DNA of 64,000 nucleotides from JAMXLO01 sp963812075. Lineage in GTDB: Bacteria > Pseudomonadota > Alphaproteobacteria > Acetobacterales > Acetobacteraceae. A program made the translations under genes and the position numbers. The notes beneath the pieces are model-generated. The model worked only from the letters and a program-made list of their open reading frames with translations, was not told where the DNA came from and did no database searches. The DNA lies in assembly GCA_963812075.1 (NCBI GenBank), contig CAWETN010000008.1, positions 496,001-560,000 of the forward strand, written 5' to 3'. Positions 7,476-16,150 of this stretch are shown here, one piece after another; position 1 is the stretch's first letter; every line of letters begins with the position of its first letter.

Positions 7476-9313
7476 CCGGTCTCCAGAGCGTCAACGACTT
7501 CGTCGTCAAGTTCGCCAACGTCAACGGCTCAGGATCGGCCAGCGCCAACGCGCTGTTCGGCAAGGCGATCCTGCGCATGGGCGTACCGATGACGCCGCGC
7601 AATATCTTTCCCTCCAACATCCAGGGACTGCCGACCTGGTACGAGGTGCGGGTGTCCGAGGCCGGCCACCTCGGCGCGCGCGGCGGCGGCGTCGACCTGA
7701 TGGTGGCGATGAATCCGCAGACCTGGACGCAGGATGTGGCGTCCATCGTGCCGGGCGGCTACCTGTTCTACGACAGCACCAAGCCGATGCCGCCGTCGCG
7801 CTTCCGCGACGACATCGTGATCATCGGCGTGCCGCTGACTGAGATCACCAACAAGGCGTACACCGAAACGCGCCAGCGGCAGCTGTTCAAGAACATCGTC
7901 TATCTCGGCGCGCTGTCGGCGCTGCTGCAGATGGACGTGGCCGAGATCGAGAAGCTGCTCGGCGAGCAGTTTCGCGGCCGCGACAAACTGGTGGCGGCGA
8001 ACGTGCAGGCGTTGCACATGGGTCGCGACTGGGCGCTGGCCAATCTGCAATGCCCGATTGGCCTGACATTGCGCCGGGCCAACACGGTGGGCGACCGCAT
8101 CTTCGTCGAAGGCAATGCTGCCGCGGCGCTTGGCGCGGTCTACGGCGGTGCGACGGTGTGCGCGTGGTATCCGATCACGCCCTCGTCCTCGTTGGCCGAA
8201 GCGTTCACCCGCTGGTGCGGCCGGTACCGGGTGGATCCGGAAACCAAGAAGAACAAGTTCGCGATTGTCCAGGCGGAAGACGAACTGGCGTCGATCGGCA
8301 TGGTGATCGGCGCCGCGTGGAATGGCGCGCGGGCATTCACCGCGACGTCGGGACCCGGCATCTCATTGATGCAGGAATTCGTCGGGCTGGCGTATTTCGC
8401 CGAGATACCGGCGGTAATCTTCGACGTGCAGCGCGCCGGCCCGTCCACCGGCATGCCGACCCGCACGCAGCAGACCGACATCCTGAGCTGCGCCTATGCG
8501 TCGCACGGCGACACCAAGCACGTGCTGCTGTTCCCCGAGGACCCGCACGAGTGCTTCGAGATGGGCGCGCTGGCGTTCGATCTGGCGGACCGTTTGCAGA
8601 CGCCGATCTTCATGTTGCTCGACCTGGAAATCGGCATGAACGAGCGGCTGTGCAAGCCGTTCACCTGGGACGACAGCCGCAAGCTGGATCGCGGCAAGGT
8701 CATGACTGCGGAAGAGCTGGAGGCCGGGAAGGATTTCGGCCGCTACCTCGACGTGGACGGAGACGGCATTCCCTATCGCACCTATCCCGGCACGCATCCG
8801 ACGCGCGGCGCCTTCTTCACCCGCGGGACCTCGAAGGACCGGCGTGCGCGCTACAGCGAGGAAGGTCCCGACTACGAAGAGAACATGCTGCGGCTGCTGA
8901 AGAAGTTTGACACCGCGAAGCAGCTGGTGCCGCGCCCGGTGGCGCGTTCGGCGCAACAGCCCACGCGGCTTGGCGCGATCTATTTCGGCTCGACCAGCCC
9001 GGCGATGGACGAGGCCGAGGAGATTCTGGCGGAGCACGGCGTGCACCTTGATCTGCTGCGCGTGCGCGGCTTCCCGTTCCACAACGACGTCCGTCAGTTC
9101 ATCAACGAGCATGATCAGGTCTTCGTGGTCGAGCAGAACCGTGACGCACAGCTACGCACGCTGCTGATCAACGAGCTGGAGATCGATCCCGCGCAGCTGA
9201 CCCGCGTGCTGCACTTCGACGGCACGCCGATCACCGCCCGCTTCATCGCCGGCGCGATCGGCGACAAGGTTGACGAACTCAAGGTAGTCCCGTTCCGCAA
9301 GGCCGCCCCATGA
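7451..9313 (+). CDS. korA: 2-oxoacid:acceptor oxidoreductase, alpha (gamma-alpha fused) subunit
   Basis: Protein of 620 residues. The ATG at 7451 lies inside the end of the preceding gene. The N-terminal part (about 1-190) is the gamma domain of the pyruvate-ferredoxin oxidoreductase superfamily, with ANVNGSGSASANALF and GARGGGVDLMVAMNP. The rest is the alpha/pyrimidine-binding domain, with EGNAAAALGAVYGGA, YPITPSSSLAE, and AFTATSGPGISLMQEF. The subunit binds TPP together with the beta chain and carries out CoA-dependent oxidative decarboxylation of a 2-oxoacid, most likely 2-oxoglutarate by family resemblance. Its stop overlaps the start of the beta gene (ATGA). Substrate is inferred, and other 2-oxoacids remain possible. 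Confidence 0.88.
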   Translation: MLQSAERVTGLQSVNDFVVKFANVNGSGSASANALFGKAILRMGVPMTPRNIFPSNIQGLPTWYEVRVSEAGHLGARGGGVDLMVAMNPQTWTQDVASIVPGGYLFYDSTKPMPPSRFRDDIVIIGVPLTEITNKAYTETRQRQLFKNIVYLGALSALLQMDVAEIEKLLGEQFRGRDKLVAANVQALHMGRDWALANLQCPIGLTLRRANTVGDRIFVEGNAAAALGAVYGGATVCAWYPITPSSSLAEAFTRWCGRYRVDPETKKNKFAIVQAEDELASIGMVIGAAWNGARAFTATSGPGISLMQEFVGLAYFAEIPAVIFDVQRAGPSTGMPTRTQQTDILSCAYASHGDTKHVLLFPEDPHECFEMGALAFDLADRLQTPIFMLLDLEIGMNERLCKPFTWDDSRKLDRGKVMTAEELEAGKDFGRYLDVDGDGIPYRTYPGTHPTRGAFFTRGTSKDRRARYSEEGPDYEENMLRLLKKFDTAKQLVPRPVARSAQQPTRLGAIYFGSTSPAMDEAEEILAEHGVHLDLLRVRGFPFHNDVRQFINEHDQVFVVEQNRDAQLRTLLINELEIDPAQLTRVLHFDGTPITARFIAGAIGDKVDELKVVPFRKAAP

Positions 9314-10365
9314 CCTTCATCCCCAAGCCCAAGCTGCATCATCCAGAACTGCCGAAAAACTCACTCGGCTTCACGCGACGCGACTACGAAGGGGCGGTGT
9401 CCACGCTGTGCGCCGGCTGTGGCCATGACTCGATCAGCGGCGCCATCGTGCGCGCCTGCTTCAATCTTGAACTACCACCACATCGCATCGCCAAGCTGTC
9501 GGGCATTGGCTGCTCGTCCAAGACGCCGACCTATTTCCTCGGCGCCTCGCACGGCTTCAATTCGGTGCACGGCCGCATGCCGTCGGTGCTGACCGGCGCC
9601 AACCTGGCCAATCGCGACCTGATCTATCTCGGCGTGTCGGGCGACGGCGACAGCGCCTCGATCGGCATCGGCCAGTTCGCGCACATCATGCGGCGCGGCG
9701 TGAACATGACCTACATCGTCGAAAACAATGGCGTGTACGGGCTGACCAAGGGACAGTTCTCCGCCACGTCGGATCGCGGTGCCAAGAGCCGCCGCGGCGT
9801 GGAGAACAAGGACGAGGCGATCGATCTGATCGCCATGGCGCTGCAACTCGGCGCCACCTTCGTCGCGCGCAGCTTCTCGGGGGACAAGGAACAACTTGTG
9901 CCGCTGATCGAGGCGGCGCTGAAGCACCAGGGTGCGGCCTTCATCGACTGCATCTCGCCGTGCGTCGCGTTCAACAACCACGAAGGCTCGCACACGAGCT
10001 TCGACTACGTCCGCGAGCACAACCTGGCGGTGAACTATCTCGACGTGATCACCGGGCGCGAGGAGATCACGGTGGAGTATGCGGCCGGCGCGGTGGAGAT
10101 GGTGAAGCAGCACGACGGCTCCGTGCTGCGGCTGCGGAAGCTGGCCAACGACTACGACGTGCACGACCGGATCGCGGCGATGACGTATCTGCAGCAGCGC
10201 CATGCGCAGGGCGAGATCGTCACGGGGCTGCTGTATGTGGATCCGGACGCGGAAGACCTGCACCGGCATATGAACACCGTGGCCACGCCGTTCAACGACC
10301 TGGACGAGGCGACGCTCTGCCCAGGATCCGCGGCGTTGGACAAACTGAACGCATCGCTTCGCTGA
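9310..10365 (+). CDS. korB: 2-oxoacid:acceptor oxidoreductase, beta subunit
   Basis: Protein of 351 residues. It has the cluster-binding start CAGCGHDSI near residue 33, GIGCSSKTPTYFLG near 60, and the TPP/Mg motif GDGDSASIGIGQF near 113 that ends in ENNGVYGLTKGQ near 138. These mark the beta chain of KorAB-type enzymes. It overlaps the alpha gene by 4 bp (ATGA), indicating coupled translation and a fixed subunit ratio. With the upstream flavoprotein it makes a three-part oxidoreductase that can link a 2-oxoacid to ferredoxin or NAD(P). The operon ends at an 88-bp extragenic palindrome. Confidence 0.9.
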   Translation: MTFIPKPKLHHPELPKNSLGFTRRDYEGAVSTLCAGCGHDSISGAIVRACFNLELPPHRIAKLSGIGCSSKTPTYFLGASHGFNSVHGRMPSVLTGANLANRDLIYLGVSGDGDSASIGIGQFAHIMRRGVNMTYIVENNGVYGLTKGQFSATSDRGAKSRRGVENKDEAIDLIAMALQLGATFVARSFSGDKEQLVPLIEAALKHQGAAFIDCISPCVAFNNHEGSHTSFDYVREHNLAVNYLDVITGREEITVEYAAGAVEMVKQHDGSVLRLRKLANDYDVHDRIAAMTYLQQRHAQGEIVTGLLYVDPDAEDLHRHMNTVATPFNDLDEATLCPGSAALDKLNASLR

Positions 10366-10394
10366 CATGTCGCCGCGAGGAGCGCGCGCAATCG

Positions 10395-10482
10395 CTGTCA
10401 TTGCGAGCGAAGCGAAGCAATCTCCATGACCGCGCGCCCCTTGACGGAGATTGCTTCGTCGCGCCGCTCCTCGCAATGACAG
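10395..10482. repeat. Extragenic palindrome, copy 1 (REP/MITE-like)
   Basis: Inverted repeat bounded by CTGTCATTGCGAG on the left and CTCGCAATGACAG on the right. Inner arms AAGCAATCTCC and GGAGATTGCTT are also complementary. A second copy with the same ends lies at 40500-40585. It contains no reading frame. It sits 30 bp after korB and 16 bp before the solute-binding-protein gene, so it could act as a transcript-end or mRNA-stability element, but mobility is equally possible. Confidence 0.85.
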
Positions 10483-10498
10483 TGGAAATGGATACCTC

Positions 10499-11722
10499 AT
10501 GCTGAAGATCACGCGTCGTGCCGCGGTGGGCGCAATCGTCGCCGCGCCATTGGCCGCGCCTCGCATTATCCACGCGCAGAGCACGTCCAAACCTGTCCGC
10601 ATCGGTCTGCTGAGCGACATGGGCGGTCCCTATCGCGATGTCGGCGGCCCCGGTAACCGGCTCGCGGTGGAGATGGCGGTGGCGGATTTCGGCGGCTCGG
10701 TGCTGGACCGCCCGATCGAGGTGCTGCAGGGCGACGACCAGAACAAACCCGACGTATCGAGTTCGCTCGCGCGCGAATGGATCGACAGCCAGGGCGTGGA
10801 TGCGCTCGCGGACGGCGCCGCATCGTCGGCCGGCCTCGCCATCCAGCAGGTCTGTCGCGAGAAGAAGCGCCCCTACCTGATCACCGGACCCGCGACATCG
10901 GACATGACCGGCAAGCAGTGCTCGCCGTACGGCATCCACTTCGCCTACGACACCTACGCGCTGTCGCACGGCACCGGCACGGCGCTGACCAAGGCGGGCG
11001 GCGACAGCTGGTTCTTCATCACCGCCGACTACGCGTTCGGCTATGCGCTGGAGCGCGACACCATCGCCGCGGTGCAGGCCGCCGGCGGCAAGGTGCTGGG
11101 CGCGGTAAAGGCGCCGCTGGCGACTGCGGATTTTTCCTCCTACCTGGTGCAGGCGAAGGCGTCGGGTGCCAAGGTGTTCGGCTTCGCCAACGCCGGCACG
11201 GACCTGCAGAACTGCATCAAGCAGGCGGCCGAGTTCGGCCTGTCGCAGGGCGGCACGCGCATGGCGACACTGCTGATGGCGATCAACGATGTGAATTCGC
11301 TGGGGCAGAAGACCTGTGAGGGGCTGGTCTACACCAACTCCTTCTACTGGGACATGAGCGACAAGACGCGCGCCTGGGCGAAGCGGTGGAGCGCGAAAAT
11401 GAACGGGATGGTGCCCGGGCTGCTTCATGCCGCGAACTACTGCGCCGCGAACCACTGGCTGAAGGCGGTGAAGGCTGCGGGCACCACGGATGCGGACGCA
11501 GTGGTGGCACAGATGAAGGCGACGCCGGTCAACGACTTCTACAACACCAACGTCAAGATCCGCGAAGACGGCCGGGTGATGCACGAAATGCATCTGTGGC
11601 AGGTCAAGCCGGCGGCGGAAGCCAGATATCCATACGACTACTGCAAAGAACTGGTCGCGATCCCGCCCGATCAGGCTTGGCGCCCGCTCGCCGAAGGTGG
11701 CTGTCCACTCGTGAAGGCCTGA
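10499..11722 (+). CDS. ABC transporter substrate-binding protein (Liv/branched-chain amino-acid type)
   Basis: Secreted protein of 407 residues. The first 23 residues form a signal peptide with a twin-arginine-like ITRRAAVGAIV start and a cut after HAQ. The body matches periplasmic-binding fold type I proteins of the LivK family: VRIGLLSDMGGPYRDVGG, GDDQNKPDVSS, and SWFFITADYAFGYALE. Such proteins bind amino acids, amides, or short organic acids for a Liv-type ABC importer, but no permease or ATPase is adjacent. The ATG at 10499 is chosen since it starts the signal peptide. A link to the neighbouring Kor operon, for instance supplying an acid substrate, is possible but not shown. Confidence 0.85.
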   Translation: MLKITRRAAVGAIVAAPLAAPRIIHAQSTSKPVRIGLLSDMGGPYRDVGGPGNRLAVEMAVADFGGSVLDRPIEVLQGDDQNKPDVSSSLAREWIDSQGVDALADGAASSAGLAIQQVCREKKRPYLITGPATSDMTGKQCSPYGIHFAYDTYALSHGTGTALTKAGGDSWFFITADYAFGYALERDTIAAVQAAGGKVLGAVKAPLATADFSSYLVQAKASGAKVFGFANAGTDLQNCIKQAAEFGLSQGGTRMATLLMAINDVNSLGQKTCEGLVYTNSFYWDMSDKTRAWAKRWSAKMNGMVPGLLHAANYCAANHWLKAVKAAGTTDADAVVAQMKATPVNDFYNTNVKIREDGRVMHEMHLWQVKPAAEARYPYDYCKELVAIPPDQAWRPLAEGGCPLVKA

Positions 11723-11731
11723 TGGACGGCG

Positions 11732-13840
11732 CTATTTGAGCAACGCCGCAGCGATCCGCTCGTGCGTGAACGGCATGTCCCTGATCCGCGCACCGAGCGC
11801 ATGCGCCACCGCATTGCCGATCGCTGCGGCGGTGGGACCGAACGTGCATTCGCCCATGCCCAGCGTCGGCAGGTCCGGGGCGTGGATGATCTCGGTGTAG
11901 ATCTCCGGCACCTCGGAGAAGCGCAGGATCGGGTAGCCTTCCCAGTCCAGCGACGTGACACCGTCGCCCTGCATGCGCACCTGCTCCTTCAGCACCATGC
12001 TGGCGGCCTGCACGATGCCGCCCTCGAGCTGGTTGCGCGCACCGTCGGGGTTGATCACCAGGCCTGCGTCCGCCGCACACCACACGCGGCGCAGCCGCAC
12101 CTCCTGATCCACTTCCACCTCGGCCACGACGGCGGCGTAGGCGGCATGGTTCTTGTACTGCGCCCATCCCAGGCCCAACCCGCGCCCTGTGCCTGATGGC
12201 CCGCGCGACGCCCAGCTGCAGCGCCGCGCGACGTTCTCGATCAGCCGCCGCGCACGGACATCCGACAGCATGGACAGCCGGTATTCCACCGGATCGACCC
12301 CGGCCCGCTCGGCCAGTTCATCCATGAAGCATTCAGCCGCGAACACGTTTGGCAGCGCACCGAGCCCGCGCAGCGCCGAGGTTCGCACCGGTGGGCGCAG
12401 CACCAGGTGATGCACGATGCGCTTCGCCGCGACGTCGTACAGCGGCATCGCGTTGCGCGTGCCGCCGCCGCCGTTGGCCTCCGGCGGATCGGTCGGCCGC
12501 GGATCGGGCGGCGGCGTCGGCAGCGCCTCGTGCGTCAGCAGATTGCCGCCTGTACTGGGCCGCTGCACATGCGTCGCCGACCAGATCTCCGCAGTCCAGT
12601 CCACGGGTTTTCCCGCATCGTCCAGCGCGGCACGGATCGTCACGTGCATCGCCGAGCCGAACGGCTCGAAACCGAACTCTTCCTCGCGCCGCCACTGCAC
12701 GCGGATGCAGCGGTCGGGCACCTGCAGCGCGATCACCGCGGCGTCCACCGCGACGTCGTCGGCGCCGTTGTGCCCATAGCATCCCGCGCCATGCGCATGC
12801 CGCACAGTGATCGCGTCCTGCGGGATGCCCAGCACGTTCGACAGCGCGGCGCGCAGCGGATAGACCCCCTGCGTGTGCGACCACACCGACAGGCGGCTGC
12901 CGCGATACTCCGCCAGTGCGCAGGACGGTCCCATCGAGGCATGCGCGACATAGGGCCGCGAATAGCTCGCACTCACGACATTCCCGGTCTCGGCCGCCGG
13001 CAGCGGGGCGCCGTGCAGGCGATCGTTGCAAGGCTGGCCGACCAGCCACGCCGCCTCCTGCTGCTCGGGCGCGATCTGCCGCACATTCTCCCACTTCGCA
13101 TGCGACGGCGCAGCGGCGGCGGCGCGCTGCGCCACCGCCTCGTCGGCAGCGACGAACGCCACGAAGTTGCCCACGCGCACGATGCGGAACTCGCCACGTT
13201 CCGCGCGCCGGAGCGCCGCCTCGTCCAGCGAGGCGAGCTGCGCGCCGCGGCATGGCTGGCGCAGGATGCGCGCGTGCAGCATGTCCGGGCGCACCATGTC
13301 GTGGACGAACGCGGCGCCTGCGACCTTCGCCGGCAGGTCGCGCCGCGGCATCGGCTGGCCGACATAGCGATACGCCGTATGCGGCTTTGGCACCGCATTG
13401 CCGGCGATGTCGGATGCGAAATCGTCGGCCGCGACAAAGTTCCAGTAGTCGTGCCCAGTCGGCGCGCCGCCACGCTGGAACGCGCCGTCTTCCACCGCCA
13501 GTTCGGCCGGGCTGCAGTTCAGCCGCTGTGCCAGCCGGTCCAGCACGCGTGCGCGCAACTCCGCCGACACCAGGCGCACCGACCGTCCCGACACCTCGAT
13601 CGACTGGCTCGACGTGGTCTGGCCCTCGTCCGGCGCATCCTGCGTGTCGCCTGACAGCACCGAAATGCGCGACGGGTCCACGTCCAACTCGTCGGCGGCG
13701 ATCTGCGCCAGCGCGGTGACGTTGCCCTGGCCAAGCTCCACCTTGCCCACCGCAAGCCGCACCGTGCGGTCCGGCTCGAAGCGGAGCCACGTCTCCATGC
13801 GGCGGTTGTTCTGGATCGACAGCGGCAGCGTGTCGCTCAT
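11732..13840 (-). CDS. Xanthine dehydrogenase family molybdopterin-binding large subunit
   Basis: Protein of 702 residues, of the IorB/NicB-like type of molybdenum hydroxylase large chains. It opens with the GKVELGQGNVTALAQIAADEL segment (shortened here to its core), has PMPRRDLPAKVAGAAFVHD near 215, VWSHTQGVYPLRAALS for Mo-cofactor binding near 370, and the C-terminal GMGECTFGPTAAAIGN with the conserved Glu. These enzymes hydroxylate N-heterocycles or aldehydes. Its ATG at 13840 overlaps the stop of the 2Fe-2S subunit gene (ATGA). No FAD subunit is present, as is usual for this branch, where electrons leave through iron-sulfur clusters to a cytochrome or another acceptor. The substrate is unknown. 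Confidence 0.88.
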   Translation of the reverse strand: MSDTLPLSIQNNRRMETWLRFEPDRTVRLAVGKVELGQGNVTALAQIAADELDVDPSRISVLSGDTQDAPDEGQTTSSQSIEVSGRSVRLVSAELRARVLDRLAQRLNCSPAELAVEDGAFQRGGAPTGHDYWNFVAADDFASDIAGNAVPKPHTAYRYVGQPMPRRDLPAKVAGAAFVHDMVRPDMLHARILRQPCRGAQLASLDEAALRRAERGEFRIVRVGNFVAFVAADEAVAQRAAAAAPSHAKWENVRQIAPEQQEAAWLVGQPCNDRLHGAPLPAAETGNVVSASYSRPYVAHASMGPSCALAEYRGSRLSVWSHTQGVYPLRAALSNVLGIPQDAITVRHAHGAGCYGHNGADDVAVDAAVIALQVPDRCIRVQWRREEEFGFEPFGSAMHVTIRAALDDAGKPVDWTAEIWSATHVQRPSTGGNLLTHEALPTPPPDPRPTDPPEANGGGGTRNAMPLYDVAAKRIVHHLVLRPPVRTSALRGLGALPNVFAAECFMDELAERAGVDPVEYRLSMLSDVRARRLIENVARRCSWASRGPSGTGRGLGLGWAQYKNHAAYAAVVAEVEVDQEVRLRRVWCAADAGLVINPDGARNQLEGGIVQAASMVLKEQVRMQGDGVTSLDWEGYPILRFSEVPEIYTEIIHAPDLPTLGMGECTFGPTAAAIGNAVAHALGARIRDMPFTHERIAAALLK

Positions 13841-14316
13841 GCCGGCTTCCCTTCCCGCACCATGGCTGCGGCCTTCTCCACGGCACGCAGGATTCGCGGA
13901 TGCGCCCCGCAGCGACAGAGGTTCTTGTCCAGCGCCGCCACGATCTCGGCGCGCGATGGTGACGGATTGTGGTCCAGCAGCGCCTTCGCGCGCATCAGAA
14001 TCCCGGACAGGCAATAGCCGCACTGCCCCGCCTGCTCGTCTAGGAACGCCTGCTGCAGCGGATGCGGCTGCTCCGCGCTACCGAGCCCCTCGACCGTGGT
14101 GATGCTGCGGCCGGCGACGGTACCGACTTCGCGCGAACACGCGTAGATCGGCTCGCCGTCCAGCAGCACCGTGCAACTGCCGCACTGTTCCAGCCCGCAG
14201 CCGTAGCGGGCACCCTTCAGGTCGAGCCCGTTGCGCAGCACATCGAGTAGCAGCGCCGTCTCGGGTGCCGTCACGCGCACCGGCCTGCCGTTCACCGTCA
14301 GCGCAATGTCGGCCAT
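13837..14316 (-). CDS. (2Fe-2S)-binding small subunit of molybdenum hydroxylase
   Basis: Protein of 159 residues with two iron-sulfur domains. The N-terminal plant-ferredoxin cluster shows YGCGLEQCGSCTVLLDG (about residues 38-54) and a fourth Cys in YACSR. The C-terminal domain shows CGYCLSG (about 98) and CRCGAHPRI (about 134). This is the standard small chain of two-subunit hydroxylases such as isoquinoline 1-oxidoreductase. It is followed with a 4-bp overlap by the large subunit and begins only 3 bp after the aminotransferase gene, so all three form an operon. Confidence 0.92.
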   Translation of the reverse strand: MADIALTVNGRPVRVTAPETALLLDVLRNGLDLKGARYGCGLEQCGSCTVLLDGEPIYACSREVGTVAGRSITTVEGLGSAEQPHPLQQAFLDEQAGQCGYCLSGILMRAKALLDHNPSPSRAEIVAALDKNLCRCGAHPRILRAVEKAAAMVREGKPA

Positions 14317-14319
14317 GGC

Positions 14320-15552
14320 TCAGGCCGAGCGGCGCTGCACGTTGGCGCTGCGCACCGGGATGCCAGTCTGTTCGTAGCAGACCTGCGCGAGCGCCGCGAC
14401 GCCGTCGCGAATCTCCTCCTTGGTGGTCAGCGCGAAACACAAACGCATATACGACTTCGCCGGCTCCGGATTGCACACCCACTCCGGCCCCGGGTTGAAC
14501 TGAATGCCGGCGTCCGCCGCCGGCTTCACCAGCTTCCGCACATCGACCGCATCCGGCAGCTTGAACCACAGGAAGATGCCGCCCTTCGGCTTCCACAGTT
14601 CGGCAGTGGTGCCGAACTCGCGCTCGACCGCCTCCACCATGGTGTCAAGCTTCTCCTTCAGCACATCGGTCAGGGCGCCGACATGCTGATCGAAGTGATT
14701 GGCGAAGAATTCGCCACAGATCATCTGGTCCAACGCGCCGGTGCCGCTGTCGGTCTTGCAGGCGATCATGCGCGACAGCACCGGCCACTCGGACACCGCG
14801 TAACCGATGCGGACCGCCGGCGCGAGCGTCTTGGAAAACGAGCCGATGTGCACCACCTGCTTCGGATCGAGAGCGTACAGCGCCGGCGGCGCACCGCCAG
14901 CCCAGATCAGATCGGCGTAGCATTCGTCCTCGAGGATCGGCACGCCGTAGCGGCGCGCGAGCGACAGCATCTGTTGCCGCCGCTCCAATGGCAGGATGCT
15001 GCCGGATGGGTTCTGGATGGTGGGAATCGTGTAGATGAAAGCCGGCGTCACACCGTTCTGCTTCAGGCCCTCCAGCGTGGATTCCAGTACGTCCATCCGC
15101 ATGCCGTCTTCATCCACCGGCACGCCTACGACGTTCGCGCCACCGCGCTTGAAGCGGTTGATCGCACCGGCGTAGCAGAACTCCTCCAGAATCACCGTGT
15201 CGCCCGGATTGGCGAACATGCGTGTGACGATGTCGATGCCCTGCCCGGAGCCGGTGGTGACCAGCACCTCGTCGCGCGTGATCTTCATGCCGCGGTGGCG
15301 GTTCAGCTTGTCGGCGACGGTCTCGCGCAATCCGGGATATCCCTGCGGCCCCTGCCCCAGGTTGTACATCGCCAGCCTGCCGCCATCGCGCCGCAGCACC
15401 GAGGCAGTCGCCTCGATCAGGCCTTCGATCGGGATGCGGACCGGATCGTTGTGGCCGCCGACGAAGTTGTATTTGGGAAATCCGGGGAAGCGCGGCGACG
15501 GATCCGGCAGTCCCTTGGCAAAGCGGGATGTGAGATCGAATGCTGCGCTCAT
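14320..15552 (-). CDS. PLP-dependent class I/II aminotransferase (2-aminoadipate/MocR-like)
   Basis: Protein of 410 residues. It has YNLGQGPQGYPGLRE near residue 65, TTGSGQGIDIVTRMF near 95, the PTIQNPSG segment near 180, and the PLP lysine in GSFSKTLAPAVRIGY near 240. This pattern is that of stand-alone aminotransferases related to LysN and the MocR domain. The start at 15552 is preceded by GAGGAAA. It is the first gene of the molybdenum hydroxylase operon, suggesting that an amino compound is deaminated before or after ring or aldehyde oxidation. The exact substrate is not predictable. Confidence 0.87.
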   Translation of the reverse strand: MSAAFDLTSRFAKGLPDPSPRFPGFPKYNFVGGHNDPVRIPIEGLIEATASVLRRDGGRLAMYNLGQGPQGYPGLRETVADKLNRHRGMKITRDEVLVTTGSGQGIDIVTRMFANPGDTVILEEFCYAGAINRFKRGGANVVGVPVDEDGMRMDVLESTLEGLKQNGVTPAFIYTIPTIQNPSGSILPLERRQQMLSLARRYGVPILEDECYADLIWAGGAPPALYALDPKQVVHIGSFSKTLAPAVRIGYAVSEWPVLSRMIACKTDSGTGALDQMICGEFFANHFDQHVGALTDVLKEKLDTMVEAVEREFGTTAELWKPKGGIFLWFKLPDAVDVRKLVKPAADAGIQFNPGPEWVCNPEPAKSYMRLCFALTTKEEIRDGVAALAQVCYEQTGIPVRSANVQRRSA

Positions 15553-15677
15553 GGTCGTTTCCTCTTCGGTCGGCGTGGCGCAAAAACTCGCATGGTGATG
15601 GGACCGCAGCAAGTAGCTTGCCTTGCTGCCGCCGCGCGACCATGTGAGTACCGACGCACCCGCAGGGGAGAACCCGC

Positions 15678-16118
15678 ATGGCCAAGCCAAAACTGGTCGG
15701 CATGAACCACGTGGCGCTCGAGGTCGGCGACATCGACGAGGCGCTCGCCTGGTACGGCCGCATCTTCGACTTCACGCTGCGCGGCAAGGGCCGGACCAAC
15801 GCCTTCATCGACATGGGCGACCAGTTCATCAACCTGACGCAGACCGGCGGCGAACATCGCGACAGCCCGCGCCATGTCGGCCTGGTGGTGGACGATCGCA
15901 GCGCGGTCCGTGCGCTGGTGAAGGAGGCGGGCGGCGAACTGCTGGATGGTCCGTTCCTCGACTTCCTCGACCCATGGGGCAATCGCATCGAGGTGGTGGA
16001 GTACGGCGACATCCAGTTCACCAAGGCGCCGCACGTGCTGCGCGGCATGGGGCTGGCGCTCGACAAGACCGACAAGGCGCGGCGCGAACTGGCTGAAAAA
16101 GGCATGGCGCCGGACTGA
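15678..16118 (+). CDS. VOC family (glyoxalase-fold) protein
   Basis: Protein of 146 residues with one vicinal-oxygen-chelate domain: MNHVALEVGDIDEALAWYG at the N-terminus holds the first metal-site His, PRHVGLVVDD near 72 the second, and WGNRIEVVEYGDI near 103 the last Glu. The C-terminal tail (ALDKTDKARRELAEKG) is helical and charged. Family functions include dioxygenases, lyases and resistance proteins, so no reaction can be assigned. AGGGGAG lies upstream of the ATG. It begins 125 bp from the divergent aminotransferase start, and they may share a control region. Confidence 0.85.
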   Translation: MAKPKLVGMNHVALEVGDIDEALAWYGRIFDFTLRGKGRTNAFIDMGDQFINLTQTGGEHRDSPRHVGLVVDDRSAVRALVKEAGGELLDGPFLDFLDPWGNRIEVVEYGDIQFTKAPHVLRGMGLALDKTDKARRELAEKGMAPD

Positions 16119-16150
16119 CAGCCGGCGGGTTCGCTGCGATACTGCGCGGC

